Of a stretch of 64,000 bases of DNA, positions 1-8,453 are shown one piece after another; the first letter of the stretch is position 1, and every line of letters starts with the position of its first letter. A program made the translations under genes and the position numbers. The stretch is from NCBI GenBank assembly GCA_023404495.1, contig JAEYBE010000045.1, forward strand, positions 1 through 64,000, in the 5' to 3' direction. The notes below the pieces were generated by a model that saw only the letters and a program-made list of their open reading frames with translations, was not told where the DNA came from and made no database searches. This stretch comes from Actinomycetes bacterium (GTDB taxonomy: Bacteria > Actinomycetota > Thermoleophilia > Solirubrobacterales > JACPNS01).

Positions 1-1
1 C

Positions 2-1162
2 GGCCCGACGATGGTTCGCGCCAGCGCAAAGAACTACAAGTTCACCGCGATCGTCGTCAGCCCCGAGAGCTACGACGCGGTACTCGAAGAACTCGGCGAA
101 GACGACTGCACGCTCGGACTCGAAACGCGCGAATCGCTCGCCGTCGACGCCTTCAACTACACCGCGCAATACGAAGCGGCGATCAGCACCTGGTTCAACG
201 AGCGCACCGGCAACGTCCCTGATCAATTTGTACGCGCTTACGAGAAGCAGATCGATCTGCCCTACGGCGAGAACCCGCATCAGCGCGCCGCCTACTACGC
301 CGAGATCGGCTCACGCACCGACCTGCTGAGCATGGTCGGCCAGGAGCAGGGCAAGGACCTCTCCTACAACAACCTGCTCGATCTCGACGCCGGCCGCCGC
401 CTGATCGAGGAGTTCGAGCTTCCCTGTTGCGCGATCCTCAAGCACAACAACCCTTGTGGCATCGCCGTGGCGAGCACGATTGAAGAGGCCTACAGCTCGG
501 CGCTGCACACGGATCCACTCTCAGCCTTCGGCGGCATCTACGTCTTCAACCGCGAGGTCGACGGCGAGCTCGCGAAGAAGATGATCGAGAACTTCATCGA
601 GCTCGTCTTCGCACCCAGCTACACCGCCGAGGCACTCGAGGTCTTCTCGGCCAAGGAGAACCTGCGCGTGATGGTCAACAACGAGCGCCGCATCTGGCCC
701 GTGTCAGATCCGGAGCTCCGCGGCGTGCGCGGCGGCCTGCTGCTGCAGGACCGCGACGTCGATATTGACCCGCGCGACGCTATGCAGGTAGTCACCCAAG
801 CCCAGCCGACCGAGAAGCAGTGGGGCGACATGCTCTTCGCGTGGCGCGTCGCCAAGCACGTCAAGAGCAACTCGATCGTCATCGCTCGCGATCTGGCCAC
901 TCTCGGGATCGGTGCGGGCCAGATGAGTCGCGTGGACTCGGTCAAGCTCGCGGTCAAGAAGGCGCGGATCGACCTTGCCGAGTCGGTACTCGCGGGCGAC
1001 GCTTTCTTCCCCTTCTCCGACGGCCCCGAGTACGCGATCAAGGCCGGCGTCACCGCGATCATCCAGCCCGGCGGTTCAAAGCGCGACAACGAAGTCGTGC
1101 AGGCCTGCGACGACGCGGGTATCGCGATGGTCTTCACCGGCCGGCGGCACTTCCGCCACTGA
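2..1162 (+). CDS. purH: Bifunctional AICAR transformylase/IMP cyclohydrolase, C-terminal part (5' truncated by window edge)
   Basis: Catalyses the last two steps of de novo IMP synthesis in the cytosol. The frame is open from the window edge: the codons before the first in-frame ATG (position 11) read Gly-Pro-Thr and continue the cyclohydrolase-domain signature, so the true start lies upstream. What remains (386 codons) is the tail of the cyclohydrolase domain and the whole transformylase domain. Visible signatures are LPYGENPHQRAAYY, the catalytic loop KHNNPCG, DPLSAFGG and the usual C-terminal end GRRHFRH. The gene on the other strand converges on it with only 31 bp between the stops. Identity is secure; only the length of the missing N-terminus is unknown. 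Confidence 0.97.
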   Translation, partial: GPTMVRASAKNYKFTAIVVSPESYDAVLEELGEDDCTLGLETRESLAVDAFNYTAQYEAAISTWFNERTGNVPDQFVRAYEKQIDLPYGENPHQRAAYYAEIGSRTDLLSMVGQEQGKDLSYNNLLDLDAGRRLIEEFELPCCAILKHNNPCGIAVASTIEEAYSSALHTDPLSAFGGIYVFNREVDGELAKKMIENFIELVFAPSYTAEALEVFSAKENLRVMVNNERRIWPVSDPELRGVRGGLLLQDRDVDIDPRDAMQVVTQAQPTEKQWGDMLFAWRVAKHVKSNSIVIARDLATLGIGAGQMSRVDSVKLAVKKARIDLAESVLAGDAFFPFSDGPEYAIKAGVTAIIQPGGSKRDNEVVQACDDAGIAMVFTGRRHFRH

Positions 1163-1193
1163 TCACCGCGGCGCGCCCCAGCCGCGCGTCAGG

Positions 1194-2336
1194 CTACGTG
1201 CCGAATTCCTGGCTCGGATCGGTGCTGGGTTTGGGCTGCTTCTTGGGCGTGCTCTTCGGCGTGCTGGTCTGGCTCGGCGCCTGAGTCTGAGGAGCCGACT
1301 GGGTCGTCGTCTGTCGCGCGCGGGCCAGTGCGGCGGCGCGCTCGGCGGCGCGACGCTTGGCAGCACGCCTTTTGGCTGCACGCCGTTTGGCTGCGCGCCG
1401 TTTGGCTGCCGCGCGCTTGGCGCGAATCCGCTCGGCGCGGCGCTCGCGCGCCACCTTGGATTTGCGCTCGGACTCTGCGGCACGAAGTTCGGACGTCGTG
1501 GCCAACTGCGCCGCAGTCGAAGCGGCAGCAACATTCGGCGGCGACTGATCGCCCGCGGTGCCGAAAACGATGAACGCTCCGACAAGTAGCGCCGCGGCAA
1601 CGGCAGCCCCGAGCACGATCCTCCCGGCCGGCCTGGACCCGCCGCGAGATGCGAGCAGGGCCGAACCTTTGCGGCGCGTCGCGGTCCGATCCGTTGCGGC
1701 GGCCAACAGTTCCGAACTCGGTTCGCACGCCGCCGCGAGCACCCAGACCCGTTTGGCGTGACGACGGCAGTTTTCGCACCCGCGCAGGTGCGCGGCAGCA
1801 TCTCGAATCTCGTCCGAGTCCGGCGTCAGGGCGCCAAGCGTGAAGCGGCCGACAAGCAAGGCTCGATCAGCGCAAGGTCTGCCCGCCAACGCGCCGTCGT
1901 CCGCGATGTTCAGTTCGGCCTCGACGCGATCGACAAACAGCGACTCGGCGTCCGGCCGCCGGTAGATGACCCGCAGCGTCTCCGGCAATAGCTCGGCCTG
2001 CGAGAACCGCGCGCGAAGGTCGTCGGCGACGGCGGCGAGCGCACTTGGCTCTCCGGCCCCAGCGACGAGCGAAGTCTGTGCATCCAAGGCGTTGCGCGCG
2101 CATCGGAAGGTGGCTTCGGCCAAGAACTCTTCGCTGTTTTGGTGTGCGTCTCCGTCGAGCTCCGAGAGGAACAGGCCGTGACAAGCCTGGCGGTAGAAGA
2201 GCTCAACCTCGCGCGGCAGCGATCTGGTGGCTGCTTCGCCCAGCCGGTCCGAAACGGACGAGACGACCTGCGGCTTTGAGCTCGAGCATGTGGCCGCGAG
2301 CGATCGGTCGACACGCGCAGCCCGCGCGGTGTTCAT
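1194..2336 (-). CDS. Membrane-anchored zinc-finger (anti-sigma-like) protein with degenerate sigma-like N-terminus
   Basis: 380 aa. Residues about 44-85 (ELFYRQACHGLFLSELDGD...) align by eye with the sigma region-2-like part of the protein at 4579-5787, but the region-4 HTH is not recognisable, so DNA binding may be lost. Residues 155-190 carry a complete anti-sigma ZAS zinc signature, C155-x27-H183-x3-C187-x2-C190, with the same spacing as the paralogue. One membrane helix follows (about 239-259), then an Ala/Arg/Lys tail with repeated AAKRR units (about 300-333) and a Thr/Pro/Gln/Lys C-terminus. A longer ORF is open upstream, but this ATG overlaps the stop of the preceding secreted-protein gene as ATGA, which indicates coupled translation and fixes the start. 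Likely role: envelope-linked regulator, by inference only. Confidence 0.75.
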   Translation of the reverse strand: MNTARAARVDRSLAATCSSSKPQVVSSVSDRLGEAATRSLPREVELFYRQACHGLFLSELDGDAHQNSEEFLAEATFRCARNALDAQTSLVAGAGEPSALAAVADDLRARFSQAELLPETLRVIYRRPDAESLFVDRVEAELNIADDGALAGRPCADRALLVGRFTLGALTPDSDEIRDAAAHLRGCENCRRHAKRVWVLAAACEPSSELLAAATDRTATRRKGSALLASRGGSRPAGRIVLGAAVAAALLVGAFIVFGTAGDQSPPNVAAASTAAQLATTSELRAAESERKSKVARERRAERIRAKRAAAKRRAAKRRAAKRRAAKRRAAERAAALARARQTTTQSAPQTQAPSQTSTPKSTPKKQPKPSTDPSQEFGT

Positions 2337-4432
2337 CTGGTCACCAACACCTTGATTCTTGAACTGGCCTTGCTCGCCCAGGGCCAGGTGCCGGTCGGGC
2401 GCACGACGGCCCGGAAGGTGAACAGAGTCGGACGCGTGACGCGCGTAAACCGGTGCTTCCAGGCGAAGGTGCCGCCGCGGCGCGCAGTGACGCTGCCGAC
2501 CTCTTGCCATCTGCGGCCGTCCAAAACCTCAATCTGAACACGCGCGCCGGCCGCCGCGGCAGCGGCACCGGACAGCTTGCCAGAGAGGGTCAACTTCTGC
2601 CCACGCGCGAGGCGCGCCTTCGAGCGCCGCACCACAAGCTTCAGTTTCTGGCGGACCAGGATCGAAGCCGACGCCGAGTCATCAGAACCCGAGCCCGGCC
2701 GGTACGTGAATACGACTCTCCGCGCGCCCTTCGGCCTGACCTTGAACGTGAATGCGCCGGCGGAAGTTGTCGTGGTCGTGCCGAGCGAGCTGACGCCGGA
2801 GGCCTGCCCACCCACGGCGACGGCGGACACGTCGAGCACCGCTCCGCCGACTGGAGAGTTGTCCCTTGTGCGGACTTGCCCGCGAATCGTCACGGCTTTG
2901 CCACCAACGCCGTCGATCGTCGCCGAGCTCACGGTGACGGTCGGCGCCGTTCTCGAAAGCGGCTCGACCGGCGGATCCGTGGGCGATTGCGAGCCGTCGC
3001 CGCCGGTTGGTCCGGTAGCTCCCGTTGGCTCCGTGCTTCCCGTCGGGCCAGTAGTGCCGGTTGGTCCGCTCGTGCCCGTCTCGCCGGTCGGCTCGGTGGA
3101 TCCCGTTGGTCCAGTCGGCTCGGTGCTTCCGGTCGGTCCGGTCGCTCCAGTCGGACCGGTGCTTCCCGTCGGTCCAGCCGTGCCCGTCTCACCCGTCGCC
3201 TCGGTAGAACCCGTCGGTCCGGTGGTGCCGGTTGGCTCGGTGGTTCCCGTGGGTCCGGTCGATCCGGTCGACCCCGTGCTTCCCGTCGGTCCAGTCGTGC
3301 CAGTCTCACCCGTCGATTCTGTGGTCCCGGTCGGTCCAGTCGCTCCGGATGTTCCAGTGGAGCCCGTCGATCCGGTGGAGCCGGTGGTACCCGTTGATCC
3401 CGTGGAGCCTGTGGAACCGGTGGAGCCCGTCGATCCCGTGGAGCCCGTCGATCCTGTGGCGGACGTTGATCCACCGCCCGATGGGCTGGGGATCGTGAAC
3501 GGCACCGGCTGGTTCGCGCCGATGTTCCCAGCAGCGTCCTCCGCGTAGACCGTCGCGGTGTGCGATCCGACGGCAAAATCGCCGAGTTCGACTGAGAAGC
3601 TCGCGCTCGTCGAGAGCGGACACGGCACCGCGACAACGAACACCCCCGCGCATCCACCACCGAGGTTGACTTCGTTGCGGCGCACCCCGTCGACGCTCAA
3701 CCAGTAGCGCTTCACGCCGCCGCCAATATCGCCAATCGAAGCGGTCAGGCTGCGCTGCCCGGACGCTGCGTTCGCACCTGAAAGAGTGCCGGCCGATGCG
3801 CTCAACGTCGGCGCGCTGTCGTCTTTGAGATCAACGCGCGCCGAAGCCAAAGTGCTCTGGGCCACAGTGACACCAAGCGCCAAACATCCAAGCGACTGCA
3901 CGCATTGAACCCCGAGCTGCAAACTACTGGCGTTGATTCCCGATGCCTCAGTCAACGAGTTCGAGACGGTGCAACCGGACGTCACGCCGTTGCACTCGCC
4001 GGAATAGGTGTTGACGCCGCCGATCGTGCGGCGAAGCCCGGCGCTCATCTTCGGTCTCGTCAACAGGCTGAGATATGAGATCGAGATCGAACGGCGCACG
4101 GAGTAGCCGGAAATCGTTGTGCCGGCTGGTGCGTCAAACGCGTACCCGGCGTTCTCGTTCTCCCCGAGGTACGTGCCGACGGCCGAAACCGAAAGCGACG
4201 GACACGACCCACTGAGCGTGAATGCCGTGAGCAATGAGCCCGAAGAACGACGCTCCACCCAAGCCGAGTTGGCGACCGACTGGCCCGAAGGTCCTGAACA
4301 GCTGTAGACGCTGTAAGTGCCGGCACTTGCCGTGCCGGCACTCAGAGCCATCAAGCACAGAGCAGCGATCGCCGCTGTCGCGGTGATCGCGAAGCGGCCA
4401 GCAACGCTTGTGTTCTGCCGAGCCTTGAGCAA
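2333..4432 (-). CDS. Secreted Ig-like protein with collagen-like Gly-x-Thr repeats
   Basis: 699 aa, with a signal peptide (residues about 1-37, cleavage after a TASA-type site). The N-terminal domain starts TYSVYSCSGPSGQ. A central bacterial Ig-like part contains GGGVKRYWLSVDG and a DAAGN motif. Residues about 319-477 are an almost uninterrupted Gly-x-Thr/Ser triplet array (GSTGSTG, GPTGPTG, GETGTSG). The C-terminal Ig-like region ends with an FTRVTRPTLFTFRAVVR motif. The start is TTG, with GGAG about 8 nt upstream. It is a paralogue of the 6343-7956 product, which has the same N- and C-terminal domains but no triplet array. Its stop overlaps the next start (ATGA), so it is co-transcribed with the zinc-finger protein. 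Function unknown; a surface fibre or matrix component is plausible. Confidence 0.85.
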   Translation of the reverse strand: MLKARQNTSVAGRFAITATAAIAALCLMALSAGTASAGTYSVYSCSGPSGQSVANSAWVERRSSGSLLTAFTLSGSCPSLSVSAVGTYLGENENAGYAFDAPAGTTISGYSVRRSISISYLSLLTRPKMSAGLRRTIGGVNTYSGECNGVTSGCTVSNSLTEASGINASSLQLGVQCVQSLGCLALGVTVAQSTLASARVDLKDDSAPTLSASAGTLSGANAASGQRSLTASIGDIGGGVKRYWLSVDGVRRNEVNLGGGCAGVFVVAVPCPLSTSASFSVELGDFAVGSHTATVYAEDAAGNIGANQPVPFTIPSPSGGGSTSATGSTGSTGSTGSTGSTGSTGSTGTTGSTGSTGSTGTSGATGPTGTTESTGETGTTGPTGSTGSTGSTGPTGTTEPTGTTGPTGSTEATGETGTAGPTGSTGPTGATGPTGSTEPTGPTGSTEPTGETGTSGPTGTTGPTGSTEPTGATGPTGGDGSQSPTDPPVEPLSRTAPTVTVSSATIDGVGGKAVTIRGQVRTRDNSPVGGAVLDVSAVAVGGQASGVSSLGTTTTTSAGAFTFKVRPKGARRVVFTYRPGSGSDDSASASILVRQKLKLVVRRSKARLARGQKLTLSGKLSGAAAAAAGARVQIEVLDGRRWQEVGSVTARRGGTFAWKHRFTRVTRPTLFTFRAVVRPTGTWPWASKASSRIKVLVTR

Positions 4433-4578
4433 CTTTCCAACTCCGAATAATCGGTGCCTCGCCCAATCCGAGTTACGGGCGAGGCCTGATTGAAGCTAAC
4501 TGAGATTACCGCCCGCGGCAACCCACGCACGCCGTTGCATGCCTGTGGCATGCAAGCGCGGTGCGCGGTGCGCCGGGG

Positions 4579-5787
4579 TTACTGCAGATCGAATTCCGCG
4601 CCGCTGTCGTCTGAGGGTTCGGACGGCGCCGCCTGCGGCCCAGGCGCCGGCTGAGCAACTTCAGGCGCGGTCTGCGGAGCGACTGCCGGCGCCGCAGATG
4701 CCTTGGCCTTCTTCTTCGCGGCCTTCTTCTTCGCCGCCTTCTTCTTGGCAGACTTCTTCGCGGTGGTCGACTTGCTTGCCGCGCCGGCGCCAGCCGCCGA
4801 AGCGGCCGACTTCGAGCCGGACGTGGCCGCCTTCTCGTCTCCCCCAGAAACCTGATTTGCGACCGCGTAGCCGCCCACCGCAACCGCGGCCACCGCCGCG
4901 ACAACAGCCGCCGCCTGAGCCGCCGCGCCCATTCCGGCTCCGCCGGCTGCCGCTCCTCCGGCCGCCCCGGATCCACCGGCAGAGGCCCCGGCTCCAGCTC
5001 CCGCGCCGCCCGCGGCAGCCGCACCTGCGGCACCCGCACCGACCGCCGCCCCGGTCAGCGCGATCAGCAGCAATCCACTCGGAATCGTCACCGCCGCGAG
5101 CCCGCGCGTACCGAGTACGTGGCGGCGGCAGCCTGAGCAGTTCTCAAGGTGGCTGACCGCCTCCTCGTAATCCTCCGTGCCCGGTTCAAGCGCGCCGAGC
5201 GCGTACTGATTGATCAGCGTCGCGCGGTCCTCACACCAGTTGCCTTCCTTGATCGAGGCAAGCACCGGGCGCATCTTGCGCGAGACCTCGTCCATGATCT
5301 TTTCCATGCGCTTGGGGCGCACACCGACCTGCTCAGCGGCCTCCGGCCGCGAGAGACCGTAGACATAACAGAGCGTCGCCGCGCGCAACTCGCGCTGGCT
5401 CAGCGAGGCGCGCATTCCCTCGACAAACTGTGTGAACTCACGCTGCTGATCGAGCGTCTCCTCGATCGGATTCTCAGCGCCAAGCGTCTCAAGCACGACC
5501 GGGTCTGCGTGGCGATCCGGATGCAGCGTGCGGTACTCGTCGATCGCGCGGCGATAGGTCATCTGCACGAGCAGGCCCTTGCGGTTGTCCACCTGCTGGC
5601 CGTCTTGAAGCTTTGTGTAGAGCCCGTACCAAGCCTGGTTGTAGAACCCGTCCATGTCGAGGTCGGCGAAGCGGATCTTGGAGGCCGACAGTTTGCCCGA
5701 GACCGCACGAACAACGTCGGTCTTGAAAGCCTCGTACTCCTCGCCGATCACGCGATCGGCATCGATCGGCAATCCGGCGCTAGTCAT
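4579..5787 (-). CDS. Sigma-70-like / zinc-finger anti-sigma fusion membrane protein
   Basis: 402 aa. Residues about 12-95 resemble sigma region 2 (FADLDMDGFYNQAWYGLY, then MTYRRAIDEYRT). Residues 128-172 resemble a region-4 helix-turn-helix (SLSQRELRAATLCYVYGLSR, EAAEQVGV). After this comes a full ZAS zinc motif, C185-x27-H213-x3-C217-x2-C220, typical of anti-sigma factors. Two hydrophobic stretches (about 231-260 and 287-311) are linked by a Gly/Ala-rich segment, followed by a Lys/Ala tail of AAKKK repeats (about 343-363) and a Pro/Ala-rich end. A sigma-like module and its usual inhibitor module are therefore in one membrane-bound chain. The start overlaps the upstream gene by 8 bp; it is the last gene of the operon 7956-4579. 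Confidence 0.8.
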   Translation of the reverse strand: MTSAGLPIDADRVIGEEYEAFKTDVVRAVSGKLSASKIRFADLDMDGFYNQAWYGLYTKLQDGQQVDNRKGLLVQMTYRRAIDEYRTLHPDRHADPVVLETLGAENPIEETLDQQREFTQFVEGMRASLSQRELRAATLCYVYGLSRPEAAEQVGVRPKRMEKIMDEVSRKMRPVLASIKEGNWCEDRATLINQYALGALEPGTEDYEEAVSHLENCSGCRRHVLGTRGLAAVTIPSGLLLIALTGAAVGAGAAGAAAAGGAGAGAGASAGGSGAAGGAAAGGAGMGAAAQAAAVVAAVAAVAVGGYAVANQVSGGDEKAATSGSKSAASAAGAGAASKSTTAKKSAKKKAAKKKAAKKKAKASAAPAVAPQTAPEVAQPAPGPQAAPSEPSDDSGAEFDLQ

Positions 5788-6346
5788 CGAACTCGGCGGC
5801 GTCGGCGATCATGAACAACGCGACGGCGGCGCCGAGTGCAGCCGATATGTGACCGGGCACGCCCATGCGATCCGCCGGCGCGCAGGCAAGGGCGGCGTGG
5901 ATAGAGGCAGCGGATCGGCGCGCAAGCGCAACGCCCTCGCCGCCGGCACGCAGTCCCGCAAAGAGCTCATCGCGGTCGTCGATCATCATGATCTCGGTCT
6001 CGTCAATCGCGCTCGAGATCCAGATCTGCGGGTCGTAGCCGGTGTCACGCGCGTGCACTTCGAGCGCACGCGCAGACAGTCGGGCAAGCCCGGCGGACGC
6101 GTCCTTGAGCATCCGCGCGTGTTCGCCGCCGGCCTCAGTGGCCTCGAAGATCTGGGCGATCATCGCCACATCGACCGCCGCGTTGCCCGCCAGGCACAGG
6201 AGGTCCTGCGCCGTGAAGGTGCACTCGGTCTCATAGGTGGTGCCCGTGAAGTTTCCGCCGCCGGCGATCGCAGCGATGTGCCCGTCGGCGACGACCTGGC
6301 GACCCTGCGCCGAAAACTCTGCCAATGCGCGCTCGAACGGCGTCAT
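5780..6346 (-). CDS. Hypothetical protein between secreted Ig-like and sigma-fusion genes
   Basis: 188 aa, not recognised. It is mostly helical and acidic with many Ala residues, three Cys in the first third and near the end, and a short hydrophobic stretch at about 170-183 before an acidic C-terminus. No signal peptide or clear catalytic motif is seen. An upstream in-frame ATG exists at 6472, but the ATG at 6346 overlaps the stop of the preceding gene as ATGA and gives a compact protein, so it is preferred. Its stop overlaps the next gene start by 8 bp. Translation is likely coupled to both neighbours, so it probably acts with the secreted protein and the membrane regulator. The duplicated operon at 1194-4432 has no copy of it. 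Confidence 0.7.
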   Translation of the reverse strand: MTPFERALAEFSAQGRQVVADGHIAAIAGGGNFTGTTYETECTFTAQDLLCLAGNAAVDVAMIAQIFEATEAGGEHARMLKDASAGLARLSARALEVHARDTGYDPQIWISSAIDETEIMMIDDRDELFAGLRAGGEGVALARRSAASIHAALACAPADRMGVPGHISAALGAAVALFMIADAAEFDD

Positions 6347-7956
6347 GGCGCCACCAGCACATTCACACTCTTGCTGACCTTCGTCTTCCACGGCCAGCTC
6401 TTGTTCGCCCGAACGACCGCGCGGAACGTGAATCGAGTCGGTTTGGTGACTCGCGTGAAGCGGTAACGCCACTTGTAGGCACCGGATGCAGAGGTGTCGG
6501 TGACATCGACAGCGCGCCAGCGGTTGCCGATCTTGACGTCGATCTCAACCGGTGCGCCGTCCGCCGCCGCGCCGGCGCCGGCGAGCCGGCCAGTGAGGGT
6601 CAAAAGACCACGCGGTTTAACGCGCGCACGAGAGCGCTTGACAGATAGATCGAGTTCCTCGCGCACGATCGCAGTCGTGACCGCCGTCCCAAGCGAGATC
6701 GGTGTCGGGCGGAACACGACCGAGACGCGCTGCGCGCCGCGTGGCGAGACCTTCACCGAAAAGCGTCCGGCAGCTGTCGTGGTGATCGATCCGAGTGAGC
6801 GCTCGGGTGCGTTGAAGACTCCGAGGTCGACCGAAGTGACCTCGAGCTGGGCCCCACTGATCGGGGTGCCCGTTTCTGTGGTGAGCGTGCCTTCGACGGT
6901 CACGGACTTGCCCCGTGCCGAAGAGATCACGCTGCGGTCGGCGCGGACCATCGGTCGCTCAACGGCAGGAGAACCGTTGACAGGATTGAGCGAACCTTGG
7001 TCACGCCCGCCGGCAGTGACTGTGAAGAGAAAGTTTTCGATGCTGCTGACATTGCCCGCCGCGTCGATTGCACGCACGCTGCCCAGGTGCAGACCGTTGA
7101 TGAACTCGCCGGTGTCGACAGAGAACGGCGCAAGGCCACCCGAAGGGCAGGGCTGGCGCAGCGTGTAAGGAGTGCCGCAGCTGCCGCCGGCACTGACAGT
7201 GCGGGCCGAGCCGCCGTCAATCGTCAGCTCGACGCGCGCGACGCCGCCCCCGACATCGGTCGCCGTGACGTCGAGACTCTGGGTGCCTGCGATCGCAGTC
7301 GAGCCAGGCAACGTCCCGCCGATCGCCACGATCTGCGGGATCGTTGAGTCTTCCAGGTCGACCCTGGCTGAGACGAACGTGCTGCTGAAGTTCGTCAGGC
7401 GATTGGCCGGGCAGCTGCTGGGCGAACCGATGCAGTAGGTGCCGAGCGCCAAGCGGGTGAGCGAGATGCCGGTGCGTTGAACAATCGCCTCGGGAACGAC
7501 GCAGTCGGTTACGACAGCAGAACAGTCGCGATCGACCACCGTGGATCCGTTGCTCTCGCGTAGGCCGGCCGAAACGGCCGAGTTGCCACTGGAATCGGCG
7601 AAGTCCAGATCCACGGACCGGGTCAGCCGGTAGGCGGCGATCGTGGTGCCGGTCGGCGGGTCGAAGACGTACTCTCCGCCGTCGCCACTCTCAAATGCGT
7701 CTGTTGTCGAAGCGCTCACGCTGAGATCACCGCACACCGATCCGAAACTGAAGAGCGGCGTCTGGGGCGAGTTCTCCACCGACGTCAGCCACGCGGAATT
7801 CGGCAGCGCTTGGCCCGAGGGACCCTCGCACGCGTACACGCTGTACGTCGCAGCACTCGCGGATGAAGTCGTGAAAAGCCCGAGCACGAACAGCGTCAGC
7901 GGCAGACTGACTGCCATCAAGATCCGGCTGGTGCGTGTCACGGGATGAATTCGCAT
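6343..7956 (-). CDS. Secreted Ig-like protein, paralogue of the 2333-4432 product
   Basis: 537 aa, with signal peptide (about 1-36, ending SASA). The N-terminal domain begins TYSVYACEGPSGQALPNSAW, matching the paralogue downstream. Central Ig-like motifs are DVGGGVARVELTIDG and RAIDAAGN. Two C-terminal Ig-like or carboxypeptidase-regulatory-type segments follow (about 335-440 and 440-537), and the protein ends with FTRVTKPTRFTFRAVVR and a WPW motif. The collagen-like triplet block of the paralogue is absent. It is the first gene of an operon whose downstream genes start by ATGA and 8-bp overlaps. Export to the cell surface or medium is clear; binding target unknown. Confidence 0.85.
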   Translation of the reverse strand: MRIHPVTRTSRILMAVSLPLTLFVLGLFTTSSASAATYSVYACEGPSGQALPNSAWLTSVENSPQTPLFSFGSVCGDLSVSASTTDAFESGDGGEYVFDPPTGTTIAAYRLTRSVDLDFADSSGNSAVSAGLRESNGSTVVDRDCSAVVTDCVVPEAIVQRTGISLTRLALGTYCIGSPSSCPANRLTNFSSTFVSARVDLEDSTIPQIVAIGGTLPGSTAIAGTQSLDVTATDVGGGVARVELTIDGGSARTVSAGGSCGTPYTLRQPCPSGGLAPFSVDTGEFINGLHLGSVRAIDAAGNVSSIENFLFTVTAGGRDQGSLNPVNGSPAVERPMVRADRSVISSARGKSVTVEGTLTTETGTPISGAQLEVTSVDLGVFNAPERSLGSITTTAAGRFSVKVSPRGAQRVSVVFRPTPISLGTAVTTAIVREELDLSVKRSRARVKPRGLLTLTGRLAGAGAAADGAPVEIDVKIGNRWRAVDVTDTSASGAYKWRYRFTRVTKPTRFTFRAVVRANKSWPWKTKVSKSVNVLVAP

Positions 7957-8453
7957 CTCTATGTGAGAAAGACCCCATTGAAAGTGAATGGTTGTGGTCT
8001 ACTGAAAATCTAACTGCCGGCCGCATCCGGTAGCTCATTCCCACGGATCGCGACAATACCGCGCGGTGAGCTGATTTCCGAATGCGACCAGCAGCGGCGT
8101 CCCCATGGCAAGGGTGCTGCGGAGTGCCGACCCAACTGGTCCCGATCGTCCTTGATCAAGCGCTCGAGCAAAGGACTCGAATGACGTTCGCGGCATCTGC
8201 CCGAAACCGGAACGTCCGCCATCGCCGAAAGCAGCGCCGGAGCCCCCCGGCGCATAGATGGCTTGTCCTGCCCTGCCACGTTTCGCACGGGACATCCGAC
8301 TGACACTGGGGGGCTAAAAGCCGCATCAGCCTCCGCGTGCGAAGTTGCGTGTCCGGAAAACCGCTCCGGATCCTTGATGTGAACCTCATGTTCCACATCT
8401 GTATGTCGGGACGGGGCGATCTATTCCCCCCCCCTTTGATGCTGCCGGAGGGA
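7957..8453. other. Intergenic region, 497 bp, no supported gene
   Basis: This region lies between the start of the Ig-like operon (7956) and the stop of the MerR gene (8454), so it should hold the operon promoter. Short open frames exist on both strands (for example 8035-8295 minus) but they overlap one another and none has a recognisable product. A run of nine C residues is at 8426-8434. I see no tRNA or clear terminator. Confidence 0.5.

Noticed and set aside
619..1137. 172-aa ORF antisense to purH
   Set aside because: Shadow frame of a conserved gene; its sequence shows no family features.
1360..1440. Short tandem DNA repeats that could look like a repeat array
   Set aside because: They are in frame and code for the AAKRR units in the tail of the zinc-finger membrane protein.
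2990..3480. Periodic repeats considered as CRISPR or minisatellite
   Set aside because: The 9-bp period codes for Gly-x-Thr triplets in one long frame; no spacers or cas genes are present.
8010..8396. Overlapping ORFs in the gap upstream of the Ig-like operon, e.g. 8035-8295 minus
   Set aside because: Several frames on both strands compete, none has a recognisable product, a good start site or clear codon bias.
8426..8434. Run of nine C residues as a phase-variation tract
   Set aside because: It lies outside any supported gene and not in a clear promoter spacer; a homopolymer alone is not evidence.
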